Assembly: GCA_003991915.1 (NCBI GenBank)
Contig: RQTK01000215.1
Coordinates: 297,549-361,548 of the forward strand
Source: Elysia chlorotica
Lineage: Eukaryota; Mollusca; Gastropoda; Plakobranchidae
Direction of reading: 5' to 3'
DNA: 64,000 bases
A program made the position numbers and the translations under genes. Positions 35,801 to 51,200 of the stretch are shown piece by piece. Position 1 is the first letter of the stretch; every line of letters begins with the position of its first letter. Under the pieces are notes generated by a model, which did no database searches, was not told where the DNA came from, and saw only the letters and a program-made list of their open reading frames with translations.

Positions 35801-38800
35801 AAACCCAGTATCAGCAGTGGGGAGAACTCAGCGGCTGGATAAGGGTAGAGGGATTTGAGGAGCAGCACCTTTACCTTCAGTGTGTCAGAGATCGTCTAGT
35901 TGGTGAGTCTCTCCATCAAAGCTTTCTATGGAAATAAGACCCAATGATTTCACATTTTAAACAAGGAGTAGTAGCAGTAGTGACATTGACAGTGGTTATT
36001 CCATTTTTGGAAACATTTTTGTTTTTAATAACTAAAAATAACATTGTGGCTGTTTATATAAAGTTGTTTCTTTACATCATTGTATAGTCAATTAGTGCAG
36101 ATTCTTTTCCATTGGAGCAACTCATAGATTGAGACAGCTTTGTAGAGAGTCAGTCTTAAGAAAAGGCAGGAGTTGATATAGTGACCAAGGAGTAAACATA
36201 ATTTGTTTAACATGTTTAAGTTATTTAAAAAAATTGTTCTCATTTATTGTATGTAATTTTGCTTTTAAGGAGAAAGAGACTGGGCTGAGTATCACAGATA
36301 CATCTACCATTATATCTACTTAGAGGTTTGTATTATTGAATATTCAAGGACATAATGATATCCATGTATATTTTGTCAATGAAAGCTGATTCTTGTTATT
36401 CTTTTCAATTTTTTTTTTTTAAAGATCAGTCTGTTGGAAAGTTTATGATCAAATTAATGAAGTTTGATGTCACTATACACTTATCTCACCTTTTCCTTAA
36501 AACATTTGGCTTTTATTGTAAAAATTAAATTATTGGCCTAAAAATTGACTTATGGTTTCTTTTTACTGATACAGTCAGAATGCCCCAAAACAAACAAAAG
36601 ATGTAAAATTTAATTTTTTGAAATAGTCTTCGTTTTTCTCTTAATTGTTATCAGTGCTTAGCAATAAAAGTAGTTAAAATATGTCTTAACTCAAAAGTTC
36701 TTTTTCACTTGTTTTCTAGCCTGGGCTCTTGGAACATTTAAAAATGATATATTTTCCTTACTATATTTTTCACAATATCAAATCAGTAAATGTTTGTGAA
36801 AAAGTGAAGAATTTCTTTAAATTGCACATCCAGTATCTTTATGAAACTTCAGCAGACAATTTAAGCAAGATGAACGTTTTCAAAGCATAATATATTAATG
36901 TGTTTGCATTGTTCATGTAAATTAGATTATATGAGATACAACCTTGTGATGACATGATCAGTCAACATCTTTAATCTCTACAGACTGGTATGTGCATTCA
37001 AGTTGGAGTTTCTAGTCAGCCCAAATTATTTACACAGTGAGTGAGCGCATTCAAAACAGTTTCTTATTGATTCACTCCATATGATTAGATGAGAAAATGG
37101 TGATAGTAGTTTTAATATTACACATTAAATCCAACCACGAAAGGGGAGGAATTAATTTACTTTTTCCCTTCAATCCGGCCATATGCATTGTAGGACTACA
37201 TACACTTTAAGTCATGTTACATTATATTTTGTAATGATAATATTCAGCGACTTGTAGGCTGTAGTGCCATATAAACTTGAACAATTTTTGTAAATGATTT
37301 CAGTGTGTGATGAATTTTGAAAGTTTTGTGTATAAAAATCTTGTATTTGAATATTGGAGATAATACATGTTCTAACATTATTTAACCAGTACAGTGGACG
37401 TTGCATATAGAACATATGGTCTCAACGAAACCTCGGCTGCAACAAAGACTATTTTAGGGACGGCTTTTCCCCTTATTTAAAGCTATTTAAAAGGACCGTG
37501 GGCCTAACGAAGTGATTTCACAAAAACCTTTGGCGTAACAAAGTACTGGGCTCAAGTAAAGGTTGAGATTTGCAGAAATTTCAGTGATTACAGAGCTATG
37601 AAAAACTTGGGCGTAGCGCAGTACATGTACAGGTCAAGTTCGTGTCGAATCTGGAGAGAGATCATAAACAAGCATGCTCGGCGTGCAAAAATTGACTGGG
37701 TGTGGAGGTGTATGTGTGCGTACTGAGTTATCAGTCGATTACGGTTCGTGTCGCCGATCCCTTCAGTAGGTAAGCTTGCGGAAAGAGACAGAGCTAGCCA
37801 GCACAGGTGTCTAAGGGAGGGAGATGTAAAATCATGCTGTCTGGCAGATGATCACAGGTCATTCTCCCAGCTTTCATTGTACCGCCTGACAAAGCCATGT
37901 GCGCCTGTCTCTCTGTCTGTGTGTCTTCGTCTCTGTCTCTGTCAGAGTGCTGCTGTGGATGGTTTCTCTCAGACCTACTACGCATGTACATGGCATGTGT
38001 GCTGCGGTACCACGTATTCGCACAAACACTTTGTTAATGTTTGTTAATGTTATTTGTCAGATCTAAAACGGCAGAAATACACACACACACACACACACAC
38101 AGAGGCCTAACGGATCCATTATTGGCTCCTGGTACATTTATATTGGCGAAGGTTGAAAATACGCAGTTGGGTTCATTTTCAGTTCGGTAGTGTTCGTAAG
38201 ATAAGATAAGACATAACTTGTTATGAGTTATTAAATGAGTTATTACAAATATCGATACTAATCACAGCATCAATAATAATAATAATAATAATAACAATAA
38301 TAATAACAACAACAATAGTCATAATAATAATAATTATTATCAGTATTATTATTTAAAGAATAATAGTAGCTTGCATAACACATTGGTCTGAATACAATTT
38401 TTTTTTTTAATACAAAAGTTTAAGTGCTCTAGGCACGAATTTTGTATCTTTCAAGTCTACATTGCAAGGCTCTTGGCCTCCCTAAGCGCGCAGAAAAACT
38501 TAATTGGCTTTAAAGAGGATGGTTTTTATCTTTTAAAATTGAAACAATCTTAATTTGACATTTACATAAGTATAGCATATCTACATGGGGGAAATATTCT
38601 ATGGGTTTACAAACTTTAATACATTTGGAGATAATTTTGTCTAGTTTACATGTTTTAGATGCATTTGCATTTCCACGCCAACAGACCAGAGCGAAACAGA
38701 TCACACTCTCAATGACTGATTTATAAAAAAGACACATTAATTTCTTATCAACATGAAATGAGTTGAGTTTCCTTAAAAGGTAGAGACGAGTATTTAACCG

Positions 38801-41800
38801 TTTCAAAAGAGCAATGATATGAGGGTTCCAATTTCATTTATTGTCTAAAGTGACACCAAGATAATTGTATGTGTCTACTTGTTCAACCTCCTCACCTTTC
38901 ATAAAGAGGGGGGACATTGGTGATTTATTTTTCCTGAAATCGATAATCATCTCTTTCGTTTTATTGACATTTAAAAGCAGGTAATGGTCTTCACACCAGC
39001 TGACGAGTGTGAGGTTGACAAAACTGAAACATGTATGTCTGTAGATTTCTTCTACTCCCAGTCTCACATGCTCGAGCAGCATCAGCTCCTTTTGAAAATA
39101 TTCATTTGGGAAACGGGAAAGCTGTCCAGTTTGTTGTGTTTATTACGAGCTTGCCTGTAACGAAACCTCGTATGTAACGAAGTTTTGGAGCTGGCCCACT
39201 TTACTTGGCTATATCCAAGGTTCACTGTATAAATGTATTTCACATTTCCATTTACTTTGTTTTCCCTGCCAAAGCTATTTCTGTTTTATGAAATATGTTG
39301 TGTCTTGTGATGTACTTAGTTTGTTTAAGTATCTTCAAAGCCCACATGCTGTTTTCTAACATCACTACACAGTTTTTCATATAACATTGGTTCTATAGGA
39401 ATTTCAAAACTTTTTTTAAGGAACATATATTTTTATTGCTGTACCAGTGAGAGAGTAATATGTTTCTTACCCTTTTCAGTGCTAAGGTAGGCTATGTCTC
39501 CTATCCAAATGGTGACATAGTCTCCATGACTGATGTGCATATGAACCTATGGGAGATTGGGGAGGAGCTGGAAGAACCTCCTACTACATGGTCTTTCTCT
39601 TTTACAGCAGGTTTTTTTGTGCTTTTTTCATTACATATAGAGAAAGTTTTCTCCTAGAGTTTAAGATTGGCAATGGAAAAACATAAAAGTTGTAACCATC
39701 AATTATTAATACATAATATTCTTATAATTAGTTTTCGCTCTGTCTGGGGTTTTTCTTCAAAAATTATTTTACAAATGTAAACCATTATATACATTTTTTT
39801 AATAATATTGATAAAATAAACAAGTATATTATTGTCTAATGATTGACACCTAGCGAAATAGATTAGAAGAGTCATGTGCACAAAAATAAAAGATTGCAAG
39901 TTTAAAAGAAAAAGAGATATGAATGATAACTTTAGGTATATATCCGACTGGCCCAGTCCTTTAAACATGACCCTAAAAAAATCCAGTACAGTTTTTCATA
40001 AAATATTTAGGAGTAAAGTCAAATTTATAACTGGATGAGAGATCTCCTAAAGATCATTTCAACTTTGATAGACAATTCAGAGATGATCATCATCTCTGTG
40101 GATTCGTATAAGATGACATGCTTTTTTTTTTAGTGATAAATTTAAAAGCTATGCAAAAACAAAGTCAAATTCTATCTAATTAAAAAACAACTAAATAAAC
40201 TAGTTTTGTATGAAGAGGTATTTTGACATTAGTTGTATCCTTTTTACCACATTCAAACTATGCAATTCTTATTACAGATGGCAAAAGTTACAAGGTGGTT
40301 GCGACCCCAAGAGGAACAACTCCTGTCTGGTATCAAGGCAAAGATAGAAGGAATGTCATTCATGAAGTTTTCACTGATTTTAAAGTTAATTCTGTGTCTG
40401 GTCACGGAGTCAGTGAATTTTTTTACAGGTAACTTGCTCTTTTAGCACTACTATAGTGGTGAGTTTAAATGACTGGACAATATGTCTTGAGATAAAATCC
40501 AAAAGTGATGTTTAATGTAATACCTATAAATTCAATTTTTGTATAAATCCATACAAAATCATAAGCATATTTATGATCATAAAAAAAGTGTCATATTTTA
40601 TGTTACTGAGAAGATTTAGACTTTTTAATATACAAATGGATAGCCCTGAGAGAGTTACGTATATATAGATGCATTTTTCATTCAACATCATTATTGATTT
40701 TCTGTCTGGTAATTCTATTGGTACGTGGAAATAATCGCTTGTACACATTTTATTATGTCTTAGGAAACAGAGTGGAATTACAATGGGGATTACTCCCCAT
40801 GGATGCTCTATTGTGCCTGAGATGCCAATCAATCTTGCTAGAGCCAGGGAGAGGGAGATCACTTTACTGTTCTCAGACTTGGCTTGTACATCTCCAGCCC
40901 TTGTTGGTGGAAAGGGGGCACAACTCGCTCAACTAACTCAAATTGAAGCAAATGTAAGCATTGTCTTTTTTTTAACTTCTTGAAAGGGTGTTATCTGGAG
41001 TGTGTATTTTGTGCATTGATTTTTTTTCTCCTCAAGAAAAAGAAATGAGTGTTTTCTACATTTTCATTAATGTTTGTATTTTATTTCTGAAGGTAATGAG
41101 GATGAATAGAATTTGACAAAAAATGTTTCACTATTCAATGATCAGAAGGATTTAGAATGTCAGAAGTAGTGTTTTGTGTTTTAGCATCTCTTCCTCCATT
41201 TTATGGTGTTATTTGAATTTTGATCAAAATATATTTTGTATCACAGAGACTGGGGTATAACTATGGTGAACTTATTTATGTATTCCCATGTAGTGGGACA
41301 GTTCGATTAGCATGAATATTTGCCACGTCCATTTGTAATTTTGCCATGGTGAATATGATGCTGAATAAATTAAATTTTGGTTTTGCTGTGATAATATTGC
41401 TCATCATATTTAATGGTTGTTTTGTTTTTGATCAGATGGATGCACAGGTGCCACAAGGTTTTTGTTTGACTCTTTGGTCTTTCCATTTACAATTACAGGT
41501 ACAATTTTTCCCTTTTCATAATATCTGCACCTATACATTACATCTAACTTTTGTCCTTATTTCAATATTTTTCTTTTCCTCTTGCTAAGAAATGCTTTAT
41601 TTAATGTTATTACAATGCATTCCTATATATGTTTGTTTGTTTGCTTGTTTTTTTCATGCCTTTTTTCATATGCAATAAATAGTTGATTAGAGACAGGTTT
41701 TTGTTTTGTTTTTGTTTTTTCATTTCCTTTAGCTTTGTTTATCACTGCTTGTTAGTATATAATATATACTTCTATTTCTACACCTAAACAGTTTTTCATT

Positions 41801-44800
41801 TTTTGCTTACACAACTAATTCCTAGATCCTTAGAAATACTTTCACTGCTTCAGCATTTTTTTTTACTCATCAATATTTTATTGCTTGAAATGTATTTAAT
41901 ATCTAAGATAACTTATGACAATAATGTTTCATGGAAGACTATGTTTTTGCACAATTTTACATTTTCATCCCATTCCAGTGTAATAAAAATATTGAAGACG
42001 CCATTCAGGAAATAGTGAGAGCTTCAACGTAAGTTAAAACGTTAACGAAAAAGTTCTGATCAACTTCTAAGTAGTTTTATTATTTGACATGTAAGCAATG
42101 CATGAATACTTGAAATTCTCAGTGTGTCCTAATAGTCAGATAAATATAATGCAGTGTTTATAGGGTTATTTTTTTATTACTAAGTCCATTAATTTAAACT
42201 TGAACATAACAAAAATCTGTTCCCTTGTCTTCTCTTTTACCACTATTTATAGGCTTGAATATATTGATTTTGAGATTGTTTTTTTTATTAGAATATCCTT
42301 GGCTACTACTAGTTTCTTTTTTATTAACACCTCTTTTTTTTCTCTCTTTTTAAAAATAACATTTATCTGCCCACATATAGTAAAACTCGGTAATAACAAG
42401 ATTTGATTTTCTCTATAACTGTCATTATATAGCAAAGGTTCTTGTTATTCCCAAAGAAGAGTTTATTAAACTAGAAAAATTGTACCCTAATTTTTTAACC
42501 TTGATTATGACCCCCTTTTAAAATTGCCATCCGTAACTGTAAGCGTTTGACGTGAAGAAAAGTTCTTTAGATCTACATGTATCTTTTACACTCCACCAAT
42601 AAAACATGATAAGCCTACCCCCGCTACCTTAATTAAATTTATTAGTTTGATGATAGGGTAATGCAAGGAGATGAAACTTAACCTTTATCAGCATTACTAG
42701 GTTGACTCTAGATGGCGATTATAATACATGTGTACAGGTCTAGGGATGGGCTTGGCTGTTCTACTGCCTAGTTTGCACTAGGCAGCTTTGAATATGGTGA
42801 TAACACACAAAGAGCTGATTGGGTTGGGTGGGAATGTCACTAATGTCAGCATTGGTCGGGAAACGTGTGGGTCAATGACTGGGATGAGGTACTGGGGAAT
42901 AACGCACACGGCACTCATGTGCAGGTCTTTAGAGATGCTTTTGGCATCTTACCTAATTTTTTAAAATTGGGTTTAGAGCAGATCTATTCTTGAACTTCTG
43001 ACCTTCTCGTCATTAGCAGGGTTAATCCATTTGGGTTTTCGTTATTTCCAAAATAAATTAAAGGGTGCTGCTAGAGAGGAAAACAGGGATTTTCAAACCT
43101 CGCGTATTCCAACAGTTCCCGTTATTCGAGATGTTGTTAAAAATGGAGACTACTGTATCACTCCTCTGATGCTTTATGTATAGCGTGACCCTTTTACTGG
43201 TAAATTGGTCAGACTTGTTCTTTTTGAAATTTGTTATTAGGTCTGGATGAGCTTCCTAGTTTTTATAACACATTTATAGGCACTTGTAAACTGAATCATG
43301 ATAACCACTAAGTGAAATGATTCTTTCATTATTGTTACACTGATTATACTAAACTAGTATTACATGCGGACCTTTTTTTTTCTGAAAGTTCTGACCTGCC
43401 AGCTCTTGATAAAGCATGTAGAAAAGCTACACTGCAAATAATAGAAGCAGAAGTGTGTGAGGAAGTGCGTGCAGCCATTTTGAAGTCGTTGAAAATGATT
43501 CAAGGTGCAGAAACAGACATTCAGATTTCTCGCTTTGCAGTCAGATCTTCATCAGCTGGTAAATGCTTCATGTTTTAATATTTTTTTCTGAAACTTTGTT
43601 TATTGAATGTCATGTCTAGTTTTTGGATCGACAGCATAATTTCCTAGCTTAGATTTTTTTACATCAAATTTTTACTAGCTATGCTGAAAGGTGTAAGCTC
43701 TCTTTTTTCCTGTACCTACTACACTATTTTTTTTCTATTAGTTTTCTAATAGTCATGCTGATTTTTATAAACAGGCCCTACATATTCCTTTTTCACTGAA
43801 TATTGATATTGCTCATTTTGTTTTTAAAAAAGTGCTAAAATTATGGTGTAAATACAGAATACACAGAATCATAACAAAGTTCTAGTTGATAGCTCTTGTC
43901 ATAAAAGCAGTTTAATACATAAACATTAAAAATCATTGTAAATAGCTAACAAATAAATTGTATTATAAAATCAATACAATGAAATATATATGTGAATCAT
44001 GGATAAAATAAGTATGGCTTATTAAAATTTTGTATGCGTTTTTGTTTTGAAAAAAACAAATTACTTGATTCGAATTCTATGAAAAAAAGAAAAAAAAATT
44101 CCTACTGGATTTGTAAGTCTTTCATTTAAACATGCAACACCTTCATTTCAATTTATTTAGTGATTTGTATAAACCATATAGCTTTACAAATCAAAATCTT
44201 AACATCATATTTAGAATATAACATAGTGAACATGACTCTAATAACATAAACAGCATCGGTAAGAAAAGGATAGAATATGTCATAACAGGCATTTGTATTT
44301 TTTTTACTTATGCCAGGTGAAGATGGCATAGAGGCATCCTCTGCTGGCCAGATGGCAACAATACTGGGGGTGATTGGCTTTGAGAAGGTCAGAAGTTTGT
44401 AAAAGATATAATGATGTGAGTCTTTCATTTTCAGGAAGACAATTTTACTTTGAGTTAACAAACAAAAAGAATATCTACATTTTTCTAAAGATACTGTTTC
44501 TAAAGCCATTAGGTCCATCCATATTAATGAATCTAATGGTAAGAGTCTGAGATTGTGATCGGATAAATGCCTCCTTGTTCTCTGCTACAAGTACTTAATT
44601 TTTCTCTAAAGGTATCAAATCATTAGTCTGCTTTAGCAAGCTATTGAAACATTTAAAGATTTAACAGTTCAGGTGAGCATTGCAGTTTTCCTCTATGTGA
44701 AAAAAATTCTTTTTCATTTTTTTTTTTGTTGCTTTTGCCTCGGAGTATTGATCAGGCATGGACATGCATGTAATTTTTGTGTGTTTTTTTTTTTTTTTGG

Positions 44801-46667
44801 AGGGTTGCAGTCATAGACCACTCAGTATAAAACAGCATTAAAGAAAATTATTTTTGTGTTACTGCTATTATAGCTATATTTTTTTTTCGTAAAAAGGAAT
44901 GAATTATTCTAAAAGTCCTTATTACATTTAGATTGTAGATGCTGTAAAGCAGTGCTGGGCTTCTGTGTATGCCCACCAGGCTGTGGAGTACCGGAGGCAA
45001 CACGGTCAGCCAGTGAGGGTGCTGGTCGGGGTTGTCATCCAACAAATGGTCTCAGCACAGTCTGCAGGTGAGAGAAATATACTGTGCCATTTTTTATTTT
45101 TCCAATAGTTGCTTGAGATCAGCTGTTTCTCTGAGCTTAAATTTATGTGATTGTTAAGAGATACTGTTGATTTCATTTTTACTGATTTCATATACTTTTT
45201 CTAACAGTTGGTAGAAAAGTAAAAGTATAAATTTTTATACATTTTTTATTATAAAATTGGCAACTAAATTAACAATTTTATTTCTCATACCATTGCTTTT
45301 CATTTGAATGTCTTATAATGTAATGACTGAAGTGTACAAACATTGATTGTGAAAGTAGCTTTAAATTTAAGATAGATCATTATTCAAGTTATGAAAACGT
45401 TAAAGCTTCTGCTTAAAAAAATTCATAATTTGATTTACTCTTTTCTTTTCTTTTTTTGGTTAGGTGTCATGTTCACAGCTGACCCAGTGTCAGGAAGTAA
45501 CAGTGTTATAGTTGTGAACGCAAACTTTGGTCTCGGGGAATCTGTTGTGTCTGGCAGCTCTGACCCAGATACCATCCGTGTAGATAGAGATCCTGAAGAT
45601 CTTCATAATCCTGCCAGGCTGCAGTTAGGTGCTATTCGGGTTGGCCAGAAAAAGACCTGTATTGTCCAAGCTGGTAAGGAAATGAGGGGATGAGGAATTT
45701 AGTAGTGGAAATTAATAAATTATGTGTGTGTATGTAAGAGGGTTAGACAGACAGACAGACAGACAGAAAAAGAGAGAGAGAGACACACACACAGACAGAA
45801 AGAGAGAGAGACAAAGACACAGACAAACGGAGATAGAAAACGGGCAGGCAGGCAGTCAAACAGACAGCGACAACGGTAGAGAGATTTAAAGAAAATATCA
45901 TTTATTTATTCATTTTATTTTACCAGAAAATGGAGGCATTAAAGAAGAAGTAGTTTCTAAACAGACATCTTCAGTGTGTCTGACAGAAGAAATGATTCTG
46001 AAATTAGCTTCTTTGGGAATTGAGGTATGAGCAAGTTTATTTTTGTATGACCCTACGCTATTTTTGTCTCTGAAATTGATCCTACCCAAAAAGGCATAAT
46101 AGAGACGTGAAAATCTCATTTTTTATGTGTGACTGATTATATCTGTATTCCTGTTTTATTGTCATATAAAAATGAAATAAATTTTTAAATCTTTAAGCGA
46201 TAGACTAAAGTCTTACATTTTTTTGCCCTTACATAAATTCTCTTTAGGCTATGAATGTTTTTAAAAGCCCAATATAACTTTTTAAATTATCTTTCTAAAA
46301 TTCTATGAATTAATACACAATATCTCATCCATCATTTTTTTTTAAATTCCTTGACTAAGGTTCTTCCCATTCATGATCTTTTTCTGATACCAAATGTTCT
46401 TTCTCACTAAACTCAAGCAAAAAAATAAAGTTCTTAGCCTGCTCCCTATAACAACTATTCTTGTGTACATTTAATTTTTGTGGTTTAGCTTGAGAAACGT
46501 TTTGGATCTCCAAGAGATGTGGAATGGGCTGTTGTGGACTCAAATATCTTTATGCTTCAGGTAAAACATATTTGTGATTTATGATTCCTGAAATTATATA
46601 ATTATGTTATATATTTTGAAGAACTTATGGGATATTATTTAAATAATAATTAAGAAGAACAATAGTG

Positions 46668-46729
<62 letters not shown>

Positions 46730-48074
46730 TAATGTGGTTATTCACAGCAGCTACAAATTTTGTTTTTACTTTCTGTAGACAAGAAAATACAACTCTAGAT
46801 CTGAATGCCAGATATTTCTATAATACTGTTTATTTCCATCATAACATATTAATTACACATGATTTTCCTCCATTATTTTTTGCATTAACGTAGACCCGCC
46901 TTCTTGTACTGATTTGATCGGTACATACCGATTCTTGTATCAATCCTGATTAGTAATCAGTTATGTCAGAAATGGATTTTGAAGGAAATTGTAGCTAATC
47001 AGTTGTCATTCTTTGGGCCACAATGTCACCCCCAAGGTATTTATGCAATCGACAGTCGACAAATCCCTCATATATTACAGATTGTTGGTTGATTTTTTGG
47101 TTTTGTTTTTTTGTGCAATATTGAGGCAGAAACACTATTCATGCATAGTGAGTATAGACACTCGTTATTCTCATGTACTGAGTACATGTATCATGATCAA
47201 CACTGATCCAACTCATACTGTAATAGAGAAAAACTACGTTTGTACTTATTTTTCCTGAAAAATACCTATTGTTTGCTCTGGGAGCACCTAAATGGGGCTT
47301 TTTCAAGAAGTCAGGCCTGTTAACATGTTGATCCTTTGTCTCTCAGTGTCGCCCTATAACAGTTGCAGAAACAGAGACAGAACATGATCTTCTTCATGAG
47401 TTTGATAGCCCCATGACATGTGATGTCGAGTGGATGACTACTTCCAATGTCAGGTGGATCCTCGATTTTTCCAAATCTAATCTCATTACAGTGGTCTCCG
47501 CCTAAGAAATCGCCCCTCGGGAGACAAGAAAGCGAGTTCTTAGAAGGTGCAGGTTCTAACGGGAGGAAAAAATAAATGAGTCTATGAGTGGTAAAGAAAG
47601 ATGATAAGTCCTCAAAGAATAGTTCCCTGAGGGGTTTTTTTTGTTTTGTTGTTGTTGTTGTTGTTACTTTTTTGCTTTTGTTTGTTTGTTGGTTTTTTGT
47701 TGTTCTTGCCTTTAGTTTGCTATTTTAGAACATTTAAAGATTGAGATAAAAGCAATCAGAGTCACCACAAAAGTCTTCAGAATGCATTGATTTGTAAAGC
47801 AAAGCAATCTTTGTTAAGAGAAAACGAACCACTCTCTTTCTTTAACATTTTAGTTTCTTTAAAAAAAAAAAAAGAGAATCTAAGAGAGGGATGATTATTA
47901 GGCTGTTCAAATTTTACTGACTTTGACTCAACCAATAAGAAAAAATCAGCGATGAAAGCAGAAATCAAACCCGTAGCTCTCTCATTAGAGGCAGCACGCT
48001 CCACCGTTAAATCCATTCACCCTAGAGACAAAAATAGAGTGAGGGGGAGAGAGAGAATGAGAGAGAGAGAGAGA

Positions 48075-48124
<50 letters not shown>

Positions 48125-48189
48125 AAGGAGGACGGAGAAAGAGAGAGAGAAAGGAGGAAGAGGAAGAGAGATTGGGTTAAGATAGGAAG

Positions 48190-48235
<46 letters not shown>

Positions 48236-51200
48236 CTCAGAATCAGAGAGACACAGAGAAGCAAAGAGAAATACAGAAGGGATAAAGGAAAACGCTGCGA
48301 GTCGGCATGTCAAAGACATGGCAGTTACCTTCTTACATGGCTGTAGCCTAGCCTACCGTTTGTAAAGGTAATCATAGGATGGTGTATGTTCACCCTCCCC
48401 TACTCTTCTCACCCATCTGATCAAGTGTATTCAGATATGCGTGACATTCCTATCAGTCTTAGATCACTATAGAAATAACCACTAAGCTGGGTCAGGTTAA
48501 ATAATGTGTTAGCTTGACAAATAATTTCTTTTTAAGTATATCCAGCTCGGGTGTTTAGACTTTAGAAGAGGCCAAAAGCGGGTTGGTAGGGGTGTTAATT
48601 GAAGAGAAAGAAATATTTTTCATAGGGCGAAAGGGTTCAAGGACGGGGTGGTTTTGTAAGCGGAGAGTTCTTACACGGAGACCACTGTACTTAAGTTTAT
48701 CCCATATTTATCATTGAATAACACCCCAACTTTTTAGGAGATAGCCTGAATGTTCCAAGTCGGTTAGTTTCGTCAACGTTTGAATTTAGTTATGAAAAAA
48801 AATTCATGCATGCCAAGGTTAGTAACCATTTATGTCAGATCTGATACCACTGGAATCCTTTTTTACTCCAAGGTTACTCATGTTTTCACACTAAGTCTTG
48901 CTTTATCAAAATCCTATACACCAGTGTAACTTTCTAGTTTTTGAAACTTAGCTATTATGCCTCTCATTGACATTTGTGGGATATGGGAATACGAATATGA
49001 GAATGTAAAATTTAAAATATTCCCTGATTTTCTTTATACAATTAAGCAATTTCTATAGTTGTGAGAAACATAAAACTAGTGTTTTAAACATCAGAGACTT
49101 AGAATATGACAATATCATTCTAAATCACATCAATTAGGCGGGAGATATTGATCAGTTTATTTGTTTCTTTTTTTGTCTTTGTTATTATAAAAAACTGTTG
49201 TTATTGGTCTTCAGAATATGTTTTATAGCCTCATTGCGCCACATAGTAACTTTTTAAAATGTATTCTCACATGTTCTTTCTACCAGTGAAATGATGCCAG
49301 GAGCTGTGACCCCGCTTACCTTGAGTACTTTTGCAGCAAGCATTGAGTACAGCCTACAGGTGAATTTCACACCAAAACTTTCAAACCTTTCCAACTTCTA
49401 AAAAGCCAGAGAATCGCTGAAGAGCTTACATATAAGTAAATTAATCTTCACCAGCTGAGGAACACCAATTTACAATCGACATCTTACACCTAAAACATCA
49501 ATTTTTTAAATATCTTTCTTTTCCACGTTTTTTACAGTCACGTAATACAGAATTTCATTTATCAGTTGATGTATCATTAAAATTTTGGCAGTCACTATTT
49601 TGTGGAATCTTTCATATGATTCAGCAATGATAATTTTGTTTCTTGATGATTTTAATTATTATTTATAGATGTTGCTTAATCACGTTGGAGCAAGAAAGCA
49701 AGCCACTCATTTGTCCAAGTGTTTGCCAAACATCTGTAATCATCTCTTCATAGCTCTCATTGTGAGTGAAACTCATTCTTGTTTGCTTCCATCACAGAAC
49801 TCAAGCTCTAATAGTAATTAGTATTGAGATAAGTCTGTAAAAAAAATTGTACTATTATACTATTATTTACATATACAATGTTAGAAGATGTAAATTTTTA
49901 AAATAAATATTTCCCACTTTGCCTTGTGTCTATGAAATATGTTGATACGATTGTTTTCTTTATTCATATCCTAGGACCTTTCCACACATCCATTTCATTC
50001 GTGGATCTTTTTTGTCTAAGATGATTTGGCGTCAAGATTTTTAGCATTGTATTTATATAACTTCCTCTCTAATTTTCATTTTTTTATAATTTTTTACCTG
50101 TAAATGGGATACATGTGAATTAATATCAACTTTGCATGGGCCTATGAGATTTTCAACAAGAAACTTCTATTTACTCGTCTAGGATGTAGCTAGCATCGTG
50201 AATCATGCAATGATGGCAAGGAAAGACGTGATGGAGATCAGCCTGTTGGGTAGCTTCCTGCCTGAGATGACCCCACAGCAACTTGAGAATTACTCTGGAA
50301 AGTCAGTGGGGATACGTCGATTTCTAAACTTTGTCAACATGATGAGGGTGAGAACAAATTAAGTTTGTTTACTATGTTAAGTCTACACACAGGGTCACAC
50401 ATTAAAATGAATTCAAATCTAAACCATCTCCTTTAGCTTATCATCGTTAGTTTATTTGTGAGAATGTGAGAAAAGTACCAGATGAGGAGAAGATCTTTAG
50501 AAAAAACTGAATTTTCTTGTAAATGAAAACAAATTAAGTTCAGTTACATTTATTTATCTTTTTTAGTTGTTTTTTTTCCACTGGTTTATTAAAATTTGCT
50601 ATTACTCTTGAAGCCTAATAATTGAAATTCCTCATAAAATAGTGGATCTCCATTAACAACTGAGAAAATACAAAAATACATATAAAACATTTTTGATCTC
50701 TCAGAAGCTGCTCATAATTTTAAATGCTATAAAGACAAACTCCTTTCTGCCATTTGTATATTGCACACACAAAGTCAACTTGCAGGAGGTAACATAATAT
50801 GTGTGAATGATGACCATAGATAAATTAATGAATACATGTTCATTCAACTCACTTCTCTTAAATGGTCACTCTGGCATTGATTTATTGTATGATCTACCCC
50901 ATGATCCATATGAGTTTTTGAACATTGCTATTTCCTATAATACGTTTTTTTGTGTCAGTCTCGCAGGTTTTTAGAAATTGAAATTTGAGGAATCACTTTC
51001 ATTTTTCAATAGTGCCACCAATGAATGTAATGTCTTTTCAGATGTGGTCAAAGGCTAAGTCCATATGTACCTCCTGGGAGAAGAAAATTCCTAATTATAC
51101 TATTGGTAGCGAGGCAATGACTGCTGCTGAGCTCTACACGTGTCTAGACAAACAGCTAGTAGATTATGAAACGGTGAGAGGCGGTTGAGCTATTTAACAT

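Larger units (their letters stand above)
37392..39227. mobile_element. inverted-repeat DNA transposon 1 (pogo/Tigger-like, non-autonomous), 1836 bp
   Basis: Lies in intron 8 of the PEP-synthase-like gene. Left end TA-CAGTGGACGTTGCATATAG. The right end, reverse-complemented, is TA-CAGTGAACCTTGGATATAG. The TIRs therefore match at about 17 of 20 positions and are flanked by TA (37390-37391 and 39228-39229), as for Tc1/mariner-pogo elements. No transposase is seen. A LINE fragment is nested inside. Confidence 0.75.
47489..48687. mobile_element. inverted-repeat DNA transposon 2 (pogo/Tigger-like, non-autonomous), 1199 bp
   Basis: In intron 20. Left end TA-CAGTGGTCTCCGCCTAAGAA. The right end, reverse-complemented, is TA-CAGTGGTCTCCGTGTAAGAA, so 18 of 20 TIR positions match. 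It is flanked by TA at 47487-47488 and 48688-48689. Internal sequence is mostly (GT)n/(GA)n repeat plus a tRNA-like piece at about 47945-48020. No transposase is present. Confidence 0.8.

Noticed and set aside
48017..48319. 100-codon minus ORF
   Set aside because: (GA)n repeat inside DNA element 2.
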